64,000 nt of DNA from an uncultured Phycisphaerae bacterium (lineage in GTDB: Bacteria > Planctomycetota > Phycisphaerae > UBA1845 > Fen-1342): the NCBI GenBank assembly GCA_937928595.1, contig CALGJV010000011.1:62001-126000 (forward strand), read 5' to 3'. The translations under genes were made by a program, and so were the position numbers. Below the pieces are notes generated by a model. The model saw only the letters and a program-made list of their open reading frames with translations, was not told the DNA's origin and ran no database searches. Positions 49,835-58,481 of this stretch are shown piece by piece. The first letter of the stretch is position 1; each line of letters starts with the position of its first letter.

Positions 49835-52471
49835 ATGATCAACGCCCTGCTGCGGATCTTCGTCAAGGGACTCCTGCGACTCCGCTACCGCGTGCGATGC
49901 GTCGGGGCCGAGGCCGTCCTCGCCCGCGGCCGCACGGGCATCCTGTTCCTGCCCAATCACCCCGCGCTCATCGACCCGATCATCGTCCTGACGTGGCTGA
50001 ACCACCCCTTCGCGCCGCGCGTCATCGCCGACGCCGACCAGATCGACCGCTTCTTCATCCGCTGGCTGGCCCGCCGCATCGGCGCCCGGCCTCTGCCCGA
50101 TCTCCGCAAGCGCGGCCCCGGCGCCGCGGCGGCGATCGAGGCCGTTCTCCGCGAGTCGCTCGAGGGTCTGCGCCGCGGCGAGAACCTCGTGCTCTACCCG
50201 GCCGGCGCGCTCTATCGCTCGCGCTGCGAGGATCTGCGCGGCAACAGCGCCGTCGAGCGCATTCTGCGCGAGCTGCCCGACGTGCGCGTGGTCCTCGTGC
50301 GGACGCGCGGCTTGTGGGGCAGCAGCTTCAGCCTGGCGTCCGGCCGCATGCCGAACGTCGCCGAGAACCTCCGGCGGCAGGCGGTCAATCTTCTCAAGAG
50401 CCTGATCTTCTTCGCTCCGCGGCGGCCGGTGACGCTCGAGCTGTACGAGCCGCCGGACCTGCCGCGCCACGGCGCGCGGGCGGAGCTGAATCGCTTCCTC
50501 GAGCGCTACTACAACGACCAGGCGCCGCCCGCGCTGTACGTTCCGTACACGCCCTGGGAACGCAGCGGGCCGCGCGCGCTGCCCGACCCGGTGTTCGACA
50601 GCGGGCACGAGGCCCTCGCGCGCGTGCCGGCCTCCACGCGGCAGCTCGTGTACGGCTATCTCGAGCAGGCCACCGGCCGGAAGGGCCTGCGCGACGAGGA
50701 CCGGCTCGCCCAGGACCTCGGCCTCGACAGTCTGGCCAAGACCGAGCTCGTGTTGTGGCTGTCCAAGGAGTTCGGCCTCGGCGGCAGCGATGTCGACGCG
50801 CTCCAGACCGTCGGCGACGTGCTGCTGGCCGCCCGCGGCGAGGCCGTCGTCGTGCGGCCCGTCGAATTCAAGCCCGTGCCGCCGCGCTGGTTCCGGCCGC
50901 GCCCGGACGAGCGTTTGCGGCCGCCCGCGGGCGACACGGTGGCGGCGGCGTTCCTGGCGCAGGCCGCCCGCGACCCCGGCCGCGTCGCGGTCGCCGATCA
51001 GGTGAGCGGCGCGCGGACGTACCGCGACCTGATCACGGCCGTGCTGGCACTGCGGCCGCAGGTCGAGGCCCTGCCGGGCGAGCGCATCGGGATTCTGCTG
51101 CCGGCGTCGGTGGCGGCGGTGGTGACGTATCTGACCGCGCTGTTCGCGGGCAAAGTGCCCGTGATGATCAACTGGACGACCGGCGCGCGCAACGTGGCCC
51201 ATGCGCTCGAGCTGACCGGCGTGCAGCGCGTGCTGACGGCCGGGCCGCTGGTCGCGCGGATCGAGTCGCAGGGCACGGATCTGAGCGTTTTGCGCGACCG
51301 CTTCGTGCTGCTCGAGGCACTGCGGGCCCGGATCGGCCGGGGGACGCAGCTCAAGGCCGCGTGGCAAGCCCGCCTGAGCTGGGGCGCGCTGGAGCGGGTG
51401 CATGTGCCGCAAACCGCCGCGATCCTGCTCACGAGCGGCTCGGAGGCGCTGCCGAAGGCGGTGCCGCTCACGCATGCCAACATTCTGGCCAACCTGCGCG
51501 ACGTGCTTGAGGCGGTGGATGTGCGGTCGAATGATCGCCTGATCGGCTTCCTGCCGCCGTTTCACTCGTTCGGCCTGACGGTGACGATGGTGCTGCCGCT
51601 GGTCGGCGGAGCGTCGGTCGTGTACCACGCGAACCCGACCGAGGCGTGGGTGCTGGCCCGGCTGATCGAGGCCTACCGCGCGACGCTGCTGGTCGGGACA
51701 CCGACGTTCCTGGCGGGCATCGTGCGGGCGCGCGGCACGGCACGGCTGGACTCGCTGCGGCTGGCGGTGACCGGGGCCGAAAAGTGCCCCGAGCGCACCT
51801 ACGCGGCGCTGCGCGAGGCCTGTCCGCAGGCCACCATCCTCGAGGGTTACGGCATCACCGAGTGCGGCCCGATCGTCGCCGTCAACCGCGTGGAGGACCC
51901 GCGGCCGGGTACGATCGGGCGCGTCCTGCCGTCGATGGAGTTCGTGGTGGTCGATCCCGACACCGGCCGGCCCGTGCCGCCGGACACGACCGGGCTGCTG
52001 CTGGTGCGCGGGCCGAACGTGTTCCCCGGCTACCTCGGGACCGACGTGGCCTCGCCGTTCGTCGAGTTCGACGGTCGGTCGTGGTACCGCACGGGCGACC
52101 TCGTGAGCGCGGCCGCCGACGGCACGCTCACGTTCCGCGGGCGGCTCAAACGCTTCGTGAAGCTCGGCGGTGAGATGGTGTCGCTGCCCGCGATCGAGGC
52201 GGTGCTGGAACAGCAGTTCGCGCTCGAAACCGACGAGGGGCCGGTGCTGGCCGTGACGGCCACGCCCGATGCCGATCACCCCGAGATCGTGCTGTTCACG
52301 GTGCGCGACATCGACCGACCGACGGCGAACCGGCTCATCCGGGCGGCCGGCCTGTCGCCGTTGCACAACGTGAGTCGGGTGGAGCGCGTGGCGGCGATTC
52401 CGGTGCTCGGCACCGGCAAGACGGACTACCGCGCGCTGGGGGAGCTGCTGCGGACCGGTTCGGCGGGCTGA
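49835..52471 (+). CDS. Acyltransferase - acyl carrier protein - AMP-ligase fusion (Aas-like)
   Basis: 878 residues. Domain 1 (about 1-235) is a PlsC-type acyltransferase with FLPNHPALIDP (the NHPALID form of HX4D) and LYPAGAL. Domain 2 (about 270-340) is an acyl carrier protein with its phosphopantetheine Ser in DLGLDSLAKTELV. Domain 3 (about 365-878) is an AMP-binding acyl-ACP/CoA synthetase (LLTSGSEALPKAVPLTH, EGYGITECGP, YRTGDLVS, GTGKTDYRAL). Ordinary Aas has the two outer domains but no internal carrier. The fusion could load an acyl group on its own ACP and pass it to a lysophospholipid or other acceptor. Substrate unproven. Confidence 0.88.
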   Translation: MINALLRIFVKGLLRLRYRVRCVGAEAVLARGRTGILFLPNHPALIDPIIVLTWLNHPFAPRVIADADQIDRFFIRWLARRIGARPLPDLRKRGPGAAAAIEAVLRESLEGLRRGENLVLYPAGALYRSRCEDLRGNSAVERILRELPDVRVVLVRTRGLWGSSFSLASGRMPNVAENLRRQAVNLLKSLIFFAPRRPVTLELYEPPDLPRHGARAELNRFLERYYNDQAPPALYVPYTPWERSGPRALPDPVFDSGHEALARVPASTRQLVYGYLEQATGRKGLRDEDRLAQDLGLDSLAKTELVLWLSKEFGLGGSDVDALQTVGDVLLAARGEAVVVRPVEFKPVPPRWFRPRPDERLRPPAGDTVAAAFLAQAARDPGRVAVADQVSGARTYRDLITAVLALRPQVEALPGERIGILLPASVAAVVTYLTALFAGKVPVMINWTTGARNVAHALELTGVQRVLTAGPLVARIESQGTDLSVLRDRFVLLEALRARIGRGTQLKAAWQARLSWGALERVHVPQTAAILLTSGSEALPKAVPLTHANILANLRDVLEAVDVRSNDRLIGFLPPFHSFGLTVTMVLPLVGGASVVYHANPTEAWVLARLIEAYRATLLVGTPTFLAGIVRARGTARLDSLRLAVTGAEKCPERTYAALREACPQATILEGYGITECGPIVAVNRVEDPRPGTIGRVLPSMEFVVVDPDTGRPVPPDTTGLLLVRGPNVFPGYLGTDVASPFVEFDGRSWYRTGDLVSAAADGTLTFRGRLKRFVKLGGEMVSLPAIEAVLEQQFALETDEGPVLAVTATPDADHPEIVLFTVRDIDRPTANRLIRAAGLSPLHNVSRVERVAAIPVLGTGKTDYRALGELLRTGSAG

Positions 52472-52574
52472 AAACCTGCGGCCGCGCGGCTCGCTGCCGT
52501 GCGCGTGTCCCCGACCGGACGCCCGGGGCGGCGGCCACGGTCGACCGCCCGGCTGGCCGGCTCTCGACGCGCCG

Positions 52575-53105
52575 CTAGGCGGGGGCCGGCGCGGTCAGGG
52601 ATTCGAGCAGGCCCGGTACCTGGTCGGGGGTGACCCGCGGATAGACCTTGTCGTTGATCATCACGACCGGCGCCAGGCCGCACGTGCCCAGACAGGCCGC
52701 GTCGTGCAGCGAGAACTGGCCGTCGGTGGTCGTCTGGCCGAAATCGATGCCGAGCTCCTCGCGGAAGCGGGCGGCCACCCGATCGGCGCCCTTCACGTAA
52801 CAGGCCGTTCCCATGCACACGTTGATCATGAACCGGCCGCGCGGCTGGAGGCGGAAGTAGTGGTAGAAGGTCGCGACGCCGGACACGCGGGCGGCCGGCA
52901 CCCGGAGGAGCTGCGCGACCGCGTCCATCTGGGCCTGGCCGAGGTAGCCGAAGTGCTCCTGGACGCGGTGCAGCACCGCGATCAGGTGGCTTTCCGGGTG
53001 CGGCTTGGCGCGACAGGCGGCGATGAACGAGACGATCTCGGGGGTCAGGGCGGCCTGGGCCGCCGCCTCGACCTGCGCCCAGTTGTCGGTCGTGGCCGGA
53101 TTCAT
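52575..53105 (-). CDS. hydC: [FeFe]-hydrogenase subunit, NuoE/HndA-like thioredoxin-type ferredoxin
   Basis: 176 residues. A helical N-terminus is followed by a thioredoxin-like [2Fe-2S] domain with C97-x4-C102 and C138-x3-C142, the NuoE signature, plus GVATFYHYF typical of the family. It passes electrons between NAD(H) in the NuoF-like subunit and the rest of the complex. Its ATG overlaps the stop of hydA (ATGA), the last gene of the three-gene operon. Complex I membership is excluded because no other nuo genes are present. Confidence 0.9.
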   Translation of the reverse strand: MNPATTDNWAQVEAAAQAALTPEIVSFIAACRAKPHPESHLIAVLHRVQEHFGYLGQAQMDAVAQLLRVPAARVSGVATFYHYFRLQPRGRFMINVCMGTACYVKGADRVAARFREELGIDFGQTTTDGQFSLHDAACLGTCGLAPVVMINDKVYPRVTPDQVPGLLESLTAPAPA

Positions 53106-54886
53106 GCGATGCCTCGCGGGAGCTGAGCCCGGTAGTGCGTGTGCAGGAGTTCGTGGGCTTTGGGACTGCCCGGCTGCCCCAAGTACTCGCGGTACAGCGT
53201 CCGGACGGCGGGGTTCTCGTGCGAGCGGCGATGCTCGCTCTGGCCGTCCAGCTCGTAGAGCGTTTCCGCGCGGAGCTGCAACAGGCTGTCGAGGTGCGAG
53301 CGCAGGGCCCGCGGGGGGTACGGCTGGCCCGCCCCGCCGACGCAGCCGCCGGGACAGGCCATCATCTCGAGCACGTGGAACGTCCGCTCGCCGCGCACCA
53401 CCAGCTCGAGCAGCTCGGACGCGTTGCCGGTGCCGTTCGCGATGCCCACATGCAGCGTCCGATCGCCGAGCGTGACATCGAACTCGCGCAGGCCCGGCAC
53501 GCCGCGCGTCTCGCGGAATTCGACGCGGGCCTGCGGGTCGCCGGTGAGCTGCACGGCGGCCGTGCGGAGCGTCGCCTCGGTGACGCCGCCGGTGGCGCCG
53601 AAGATCGTGCCGGCGCCGGTGGCGATGCCGAGCGGGGCGTCGAAGTGCTCGTTCGGGTAGGCGCTCAGATCGACGTTGTCGAGGGCCCACAGGTCGATGC
53701 CCGCCGCCTTCAGCATCCAGATCAGCTCGCGCGTCGTCAGGACCGCATCGGTGTACGGGCGGCCCTGCGCGTCGCGGTGCTCGGGGCGGGCGGCCTCGTA
53801 CTTCTTCGCCACGCACGGCATCACCGCGACCATGTAGATCTGTTCCGGCCGCAGCCCGCGCTGCTCGGCGTAGTAGGTCCTGGTGAGCACGCTCGTCATG
53901 GTCATCGGCGAGCGGCACGTGGACGCGTGCGGGATGAGCTGCGGATAGAACTTCTCGAGATAGTTGATCCAGGCCGGCGAGCACGACGTGAGCATCGGCA
54001 GCGGACCGCCTGCTTTGAGCCGCGTGAGCAGCTCGTGGGCCTCCTCCACGATCGTCAGGTCGGCCCCGAAGACCGTGTCGAACACGACGTCGAACCCGAG
54101 CAGCCGCAGCGCGGCGACCATCCGCCCGGTGGTGGCCCGCCCCGGCGGCGCGCCGAAGCCCTCCGCCAGCGTGGCCCGGATGGCCGGCGCGGTCTGGACG
54201 ACGACGTGCAGATCCGGATCGGCCAGGGCCTTCCACACCCGCTCGGTGTGGCTCTGCTCGAGCAGGGCGGCGGTGGGACACACCGCGACGCACTGGCCGC
54301 ACTGGATGCAGACCGACTCGTCCATGCCCGCGCCGTGGGCCGGCGTCACGACGGTCCGGAAGCCGCGGCCGTGCTGGCTGAGATTGTGGACGTTCTGCAC
54401 CTCGGCGCACATGCGGATGCAGCGGCCGCAGAGGATGCACTTGTTCGGTTCGCGGACGACGGCGACGCCGCGCGTATCGCAGGGGTAGTCCTTGCGCTGG
54501 CCTTCGAAGAGCCGCTCGCGCACGCCGAGGGCGTAGGCCAGATTCTGAAGCTCGCAGTTGCCGTCCCGCTCGCAGGTCTGGCAGTCGCGCGGGTGGTTGT
54601 CGAGGATCAGTTCGACGATGTCGCGGCGGGCCTGGCGCAGGACGGGCGTGTTGGTGACGACCTCCATGCCCTCCCACACTTCGGTCGAGCAGGCGGCCAT
54701 GTGGTGGCCGATGTCGCGGACATCCACGATGCACACGCGACAGGCCCCCGGCACGCTGAGGTAGGGGTGGTAGCAGAGCGTCGGGATGCGGATGCCGACG
54801 CGCTCGGCCGCCTTGGCGATGGTCGTGCCGGTCGGCACCTGCACCGCGTTTCCGTCGATCGTCAGCCGCACCAGCTCGCTGGACAC
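53102..54886 (-). CDS. hydA: [FeFe]-hydrogenase catalytic subunit (HydA/HndD)
   Basis: 594 residues. Oxidises H2 or reduces protons at the H-cluster. Cofactor sites in order: N-terminal [2Fe-2S] (C38, C49, C52, C66), His-ligated [4Fe-4S] (H98, C102, C105, C111), two [4Fe-4S] (C150/153/156/160 and C193/196/199/203), then the H-domain. L1 is T300-S-C-S-P304, L2 is MPCVAKKYE with C358, and L3 is MACPGGCVGGAGQP with C511 and C515. A small-subunit-like tail (ENPAVRTLYREYLGQPG) is fused. The modular layout is the trimeric NAD(P)-linked, possibly electron-bifurcating type. Maturases HydE, F and G are not in the window. Confidence 0.95.
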   Translation of the reverse strand: MSSELVRLTIDGNAVQVPTGTTIAKAAERVGIRIPTLCYHPYLSVPGACRVCIVDVRDIGHHMAACSTEVWEGMEVVTNTPVLRQARRDIVELILDNHPRDCQTCERDGNCELQNLAYALGVRERLFEGQRKDYPCDTRGVAVVREPNKCILCGRCIRMCAEVQNVHNLSQHGRGFRTVVTPAHGAGMDESVCIQCGQCVAVCPTAALLEQSHTERVWKALADPDLHVVVQTAPAIRATLAEGFGAPPGRATTGRMVAALRLLGFDVVFDTVFGADLTIVEEAHELLTRLKAGGPLPMLTSCSPAWINYLEKFYPQLIPHASTCRSPMTMTSVLTRTYYAEQRGLRPEQIYMVAVMPCVAKKYEAARPEHRDAQGRPYTDAVLTTRELIWMLKAAGIDLWALDNVDLSAYPNEHFDAPLGIATGAGTIFGATGGVTEATLRTAAVQLTGDPQARVEFRETRGVPGLREFDVTLGDRTLHVGIANGTGNASELLELVVRGERTFHVLEMMACPGGCVGGAGQPYPPRALRSHLDSLLQLRAETLYELDGQSEHRRSHENPAVRTLYREYLGQPGSPKAHELLHTHYRAQLPRGIA

Positions 54887-54906
54887 GGTGCGCTCCTTGC
54901 CGGCGG

Positions 54907-57090
54907 CTAGCGCCGCGCAACCGCCTCAAAGCGGCAGACCTCGAAACACACGCCGCAGCGGATGCAGCGGCCCTGGTCGATCACATGGCGCTGGCGCCGT
55001 TCGCCGGAGATGCATGTCACCGGGCAGCGCCGGGCGCAGAGCGTGCAGCCCACGCACTTCTCGTTGATTTCGAATCGCAGCAGCGCCCGGCACTTGTGGG
55101 CCGGGCAGGTGCGCTCGGCCGCGACGTGGGCCTCGTACTCGCTGCGGAAGTACCGCAGCGTGCTCAGCACGGGGTTCGGGGCGGCCCGCCCCAGGCCGCA
55201 CAGCGACGACGTCCGCACGAGCCGCGCCAGACGCTCGAGCCGCTCCAGGTCCTCCGGGCGGCCCTGGCCGCCGGTGATCCGCTCGAGAATCTCGAGCATC
55301 CGCTTGGTGCCCTCGCGACACGGCGTGCACTTGCCGCAGGATTCGTGCTGCGAGAACGTCAGGTAGTAGCGCGCCAGGTCGACGACGCAGTCGTCCTCGT
55401 CCAGCACGATCATGCCGCCCGAGCCCATGATCGAGCCGCGGGCCTGGAGCGTGTCGAAATCGACGGGCGTGTCGAGGTCCTCCGCCCGCAGACAGCCGCC
55501 GGCCGGTCCCCCGGTCTGCACGGCCTTGAGCCGCTTGCCGCCGCGGATGCCGCCGCCGATGTCGAAGACCACCTCCCGCAGCGTGGTGCCCATCGGCACC
55601 TCGACCAGGCCCGTGTGCTGCACCTTGCCGGCCAGGGCGAAGACCTTGGTGCCCCCGCTGGCCTCCGTGCCGAGTTGCGCGAACCAGTCCGCGCCGTACA
55701 GAATGATCGCCGGCACGTTCGCGAACGTCTCGACGTTGTTGATGCACGTCGGGCGGCCCCACAGGCCGGCGGTCGTGGGGTACGGCGGGCGGATGCGCGG
55801 CTGGCCGCGCTCGCCCTCGATCGAATGGATCAGCGCCGTCTCCTCGCCGCAGACGAACGCGCCCGCGCCCAGGCGGATTTCGAGGTCGCAGTCGAAGCCC
55901 GAGCCCAGGATGTCGCGCCCCAGCAACCCGGCGGCCCGGCAGAGCTCCAGCGCCCGCTCGATCCGCCGCACCGCCAGCGGATACTCGGCCCGCACGTAGA
56001 AGAAACCCTGGTGCGCGCCGATCGCGTACGCGCCGATCAGCATGCCCTCGATGACGGCGAACGGGTCGCCTTCGAGCATGCTGCGGTCCATGAACGCGCC
56101 GGGGTCGCCCTCGTCGGCGTTGCAGATGATGAACTTCTCGTCGCCCGCCGCGGCCGCGGCCTGGTCCCACTTCAGGCCGGTCAGGTAGCCGCCGCCCCCG
56201 CGCCCGCGCAGCCGCGCGCGCCGCACCTCGGCCCGCACCGCGGCCGGGTCGCCGCGCTCGAGCACGCGCGCCAGCGCCTCGAAGGCCCGCTGACGCAGCG
56301 CCTCGTCGAGACTCTCCGGGTCGATCACGCCGCTGTTGCGCAGCGCGACGCGCGTCTGGCGGCGGAAAAAGCTGACGTCGCCGTACAGCTCGAAGAACCC
56401 CCGCCCGACGGCCTCGTCGGCCACACGCAAACGCTCGACCACGCGGCCCTGCCCGACGTGCTCCGCGATGATCGCGTCGAGGTCTTCGGGCGACGAGAGC
56501 GTGTAGACGACCTTGTCCGGCCGGACCAGCACCCGCGTCGCGCGGCCGGTCCCCAGCGGATCGCAGAGTCCGAAGCAGTTGGCTTGCCGCACCGCGACCC
56601 GTTCCGGGGGCACGCCCGCCGCCCGGAGCTTCTCCTCGAAGGTCCGCTGCAGCGGCTCGGTCAGCTCGCGCCCGCACCGGGCCGCCCCGCAGAAGAAGAA
56701 CTCCAGCCCGTGCGTGCCGGACTCGTCGGCATCGAGCGTGTACGGCCGCACCGGCGTTCCGTTCAGCACGTGCTGGGTGAAGATCTCGTGGGCCCGGGCC
56801 CGGTCGACCTTCTCGTACTTGACCGGCATCTGCCCCGGGACCAGCACGCCCACGATCGGCTCGCAACTGCACCGCCCCGTGCAGCCGGTCCGCCGCAGCG
56901 CCACGTCCGTCCGTCCGGTGGCGCGGATGTGCTTGCGGAACTCGTCGTACACGTCGGCCGCCCCGGCGGCGTTCTCGCACGTGGCCGAGCCGACCTGAAT
57001 TCGCACGCGCGCCGCGCCTTCGGCAGCCTGGACACGCTCGCGCGCCGCCGCGGCCTGCTCGCGGTAACGCTCCATCACGCTCGCGGCCAT
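54907..57090 (-). CDS. hydB: [FeFe]-hydrogenase flavin subunit (HydB/HndC, NuoF-like) with two N-terminal thioredoxin-type domains
   Basis: 727 residues from ATG 57090, preferred because GGAGAG lies 4 nt before it; GTG 57102 is the alternative. Two tandem thioredoxin-like [2Fe-2S] domains open the protein: Cys 38, 70, 74 and 76 in the first, and a clean C134-x4-C139 plus C172-x3-C176 in the second. The NuoF core follows (GRGGGGYLTGLKW, NADEGDPGAFMDR for FMN/NADH), an N3-type [4Fe-4S] (C585, C588, C591, C631), and a C-terminal two-cluster ferredoxin domain (CVGCTLCARRC, CIRCGVCFEVC). It carries the NAD(H) site of the hydrogenase. The stop is 20 nt from hydA. Confidence 0.93.
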   Translation of the reverse strand: MAASVMERYREQAAAARERVQAAEGAARVRIQVGSATCENAAGAADVYDEFRKHIRATGRTDVALRRTGCTGRCSCEPIVGVLVPGQMPVKYEKVDRARAHEIFTQHVLNGTPVRPYTLDADESGTHGLEFFFCGAARCGRELTEPLQRTFEEKLRAAGVPPERVAVRQANCFGLCDPLGTGRATRVLVRPDKVVYTLSSPEDLDAIIAEHVGQGRVVERLRVADEAVGRGFFELYGDVSFFRRQTRVALRNSGVIDPESLDEALRQRAFEALARVLERGDPAAVRAEVRRARLRGRGGGGYLTGLKWDQAAAAAGDEKFIICNADEGDPGAFMDRSMLEGDPFAVIEGMLIGAYAIGAHQGFFYVRAEYPLAVRRIERALELCRAAGLLGRDILGSGFDCDLEIRLGAGAFVCGEETALIHSIEGERGQPRIRPPYPTTAGLWGRPTCINNVETFANVPAIILYGADWFAQLGTEASGGTKVFALAGKVQHTGLVEVPMGTTLREVVFDIGGGIRGGKRLKAVQTGGPAGGCLRAEDLDTPVDFDTLQARGSIMGSGGMIVLDEDDCVVDLARYYLTFSQHESCGKCTPCREGTKRMLEILERITGGQGRPEDLERLERLARLVRTSSLCGLGRAAPNPVLSTLRYFRSEYEAHVAAERTCPAHKCRALLRFEINEKCVGCTLCARRCPVTCISGERRQRHVIDQGRCIRCGVCFEVCRFEAVARR

Positions 57091-57144
57091 CGCTCTCTCC
57101 ACGCCGGTCGGCCCGCGTCCGCAGCCGCTAAAGGCCGGCCGACG

Positions 57145-57205
57145 GGAGTTAATAACATCCGTATCCGATGCGCCGCAATGCGATGTTGCACAAAAGAAAT
57201 GAAAG
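57145..57205 (-). promoter_or_regulatory. AT-rich region upstream of the hydrogenase operon
   Basis: An AT-rich interval in a very GC-rich neighbourhood, with minus-strand TTATTAAC (around 57147-57154) as a possible -10 and TTGCGG 17 bp upstream. It lies between the end of the BLUF gene and hydB, and is the only place for an operon promoter. No clear dyad operator is seen. Confidence 0.4.
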
Positions 57206-57283
57206 ATTGCCGGCCGACCGATTCGACCGATCGGACGCGCTCCCGACAGACGCCTCCGCCCCGCGCCGCCGCCCGCACGCGGT

Positions 57284-57712
57284 TCAGCCGCCGCCCACGA
57301 TCGCGGCCGTGTTCATGAGCTCCTCGAGCAGCGCCAGCGCGACCTGGCCGGAGATCTGGAACGGATCGAGCTGCGGCTTCTCCGAGTACTTCAGCACGAC
57401 GCCCAGGTTGAGCTTGTCGAGGTCCACGCGGCCCATCCGCCAGCTGGCGAAGCGGCGTTCGCTGATCTCGGCGTAGTCGAGCAGCGTGACGTCGGTGTGC
57501 CGGGGGTCGCGAACCAGCTTCGCGTAGAGCCGGTTCACTTCGTCGCGGCCGCCCTCGAGCGCCTGCATGAAAATGTTACCGTGACAAACGCACAGCACGC
57601 CCGTGATACCGGCTTCGACGTTGCGCCGGTCGGACTGGTCCAGGATGCCGCGGATCAGGGTGTCATCGACCGGCTGGGTGGACCGGCTGGCGTAGATCAA
57701 GCGCACAAGCAT
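57284..57712 (-). CDS. BLUF blue-light photoreceptor
   Basis: 142 residues: one BLUF domain and a short C-terminal extension. All photocycle residues are present: Y7 (LIYASR), N31 (RNVEAGITG), Q50 (FMQALEG), and W91/M93 (ASWRMG), matching Y21, N45, Q63, W104 and M106 of AppA. It binds FAD and senses blue light. There is no attached output domain, so it should signal by protein interaction. It starts 10 nt after folE with a ribosome site (GAGGAG) inside the folE stop region, so the two are coupled. Confidence 0.92.
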   Translation of the reverse strand: MLVRLIYASRSTQPVDDTLIRGILDQSDRRNVEAGITGVLCVCHGNIFMQALEGGRDEVNRLYAKLVRDPRHTDVTLLDYAEISERRFASWRMGRVDLDKLNLGVVLKYSEKPQLDPFQISGQVALALLEELMNTAAIVGGG

Positions 57713-57722
57713 GGCCGTCTCC

Positions 57723-58436
57723 TCACGACCGGTCACGTTCGTTCAGCAGGGCCAGGAACTCGCGGCGGAGGTTGGGGTTCTTCAGAAAGCTGCCGCGCAT
57801 GACGCTGTTGGTCATCTTCGAGTCCATATCCTTCACGCCGCGCCACTGCATGCAGTAGTGGTCGGCCCGCATGATGACCGCCAGCCCGTCTGGGCGCATC
57901 TTCTCCTGGAGCAGGTCGGCGAGCTGCACGATGGCCTCTTCCTGGATCTGCGGGCGGGCCATGACCCACTCGACGAGCCGGGCGTATTTCGACAGGCCGA
58001 TCAGCGCGGAGTGCTCGTTGGGCATCACCCCGATCCAGATGCGCCCGATGATCGGGCAGAGGTGGTGCGAACAGGCGCTGCGGACCAGCACCGGCCCGAC
58101 GATCATCAGCTCGTTGAGCCGCGCGATGTTCGGGAATTCGGTGACCGGCGGGATCGGGGCGTACCGGCCGCGGAAGACCTCGTGGATGAACATCTTCGCG
58201 ACGCGGCGAGCGGTGTCCTGCGTGTTGTGATCGCCGGCGGTGTCGATCACGAGCGTGTCCAGAACGTCCTGGAGCCTGGCTTGGACCTCGCTCTGGAGCG
58301 CGTCGAGCTCACCGGGTTCGATGAAATCGGCGATGTTGTCGTTGGCGTGAAAACGCCGGCCGGCCGCGACCAGCCGTCGACGGATGCGGTCGGCGACGGG
58401 GGCTGGTCCCCGGTGGCCGTTGGACTCCTGCTCCAC
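57723..58436 (-). CDS. folE: GTP cyclohydrolase I
   Basis: 237 residues from GTG 58436, chosen for the GAGGAGGCAGAC before it; an ATG 13 codons upstream is the alternative. Converts GTP to dihydroneopterin triphosphate. Catalytic/zinc motif SACSHHLCPIIGRIWIGVMP, then HSALIGLSKYARLVEW and DHYCMQWRGVKDMDS. It lies in a light-related cluster with BLUF, a flavoprotein, an SDR and a photolyase, so its pterin may serve a photoreceptor/photolyase function rather than general folate synthesis. That is inference. Confidence 0.95.
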   Translation of the reverse strand: MEQESNGHRGPAPVADRIRRRLVAAGRRFHANDNIADFIEPGELDALQSEVQARLQDVLDTLVIDTAGDHNTQDTARRVAKMFIHEVFRGRYAPIPPVTEFPNIARLNELMIVGPVLVRSACSHHLCPIIGRIWIGVMPNEHSALIGLSKYARLVEWVMARPQIQEEAIVQLADLLQEKMRPDGLAVIMRADHYCMQWRGVKDMDSKMTNSVMRGSFLKNPNLRREFLALLNERDRS

Positions 58437-58481
58437 GTCTGCCTCCTCAACTCGAGATGATACCCACCACCGCATCGTGCG

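Noticed and set aside
52575-57090. Complex I subunits NuoE, NuoF and NuoG
   Set aside because: The G-like subunit has full H-cluster motifs (TSCSP, MPC, CxxGC) and no membrane Nuo genes are adjacent, so this is a hydrogenase.
57145-57205. Rex-like operator TTGTG...CACAA upstream of the hydrogenase
   Set aside because: TTGTGCAACATCGCATTG lacks a matching right half (CACAA). No convincing dyad.
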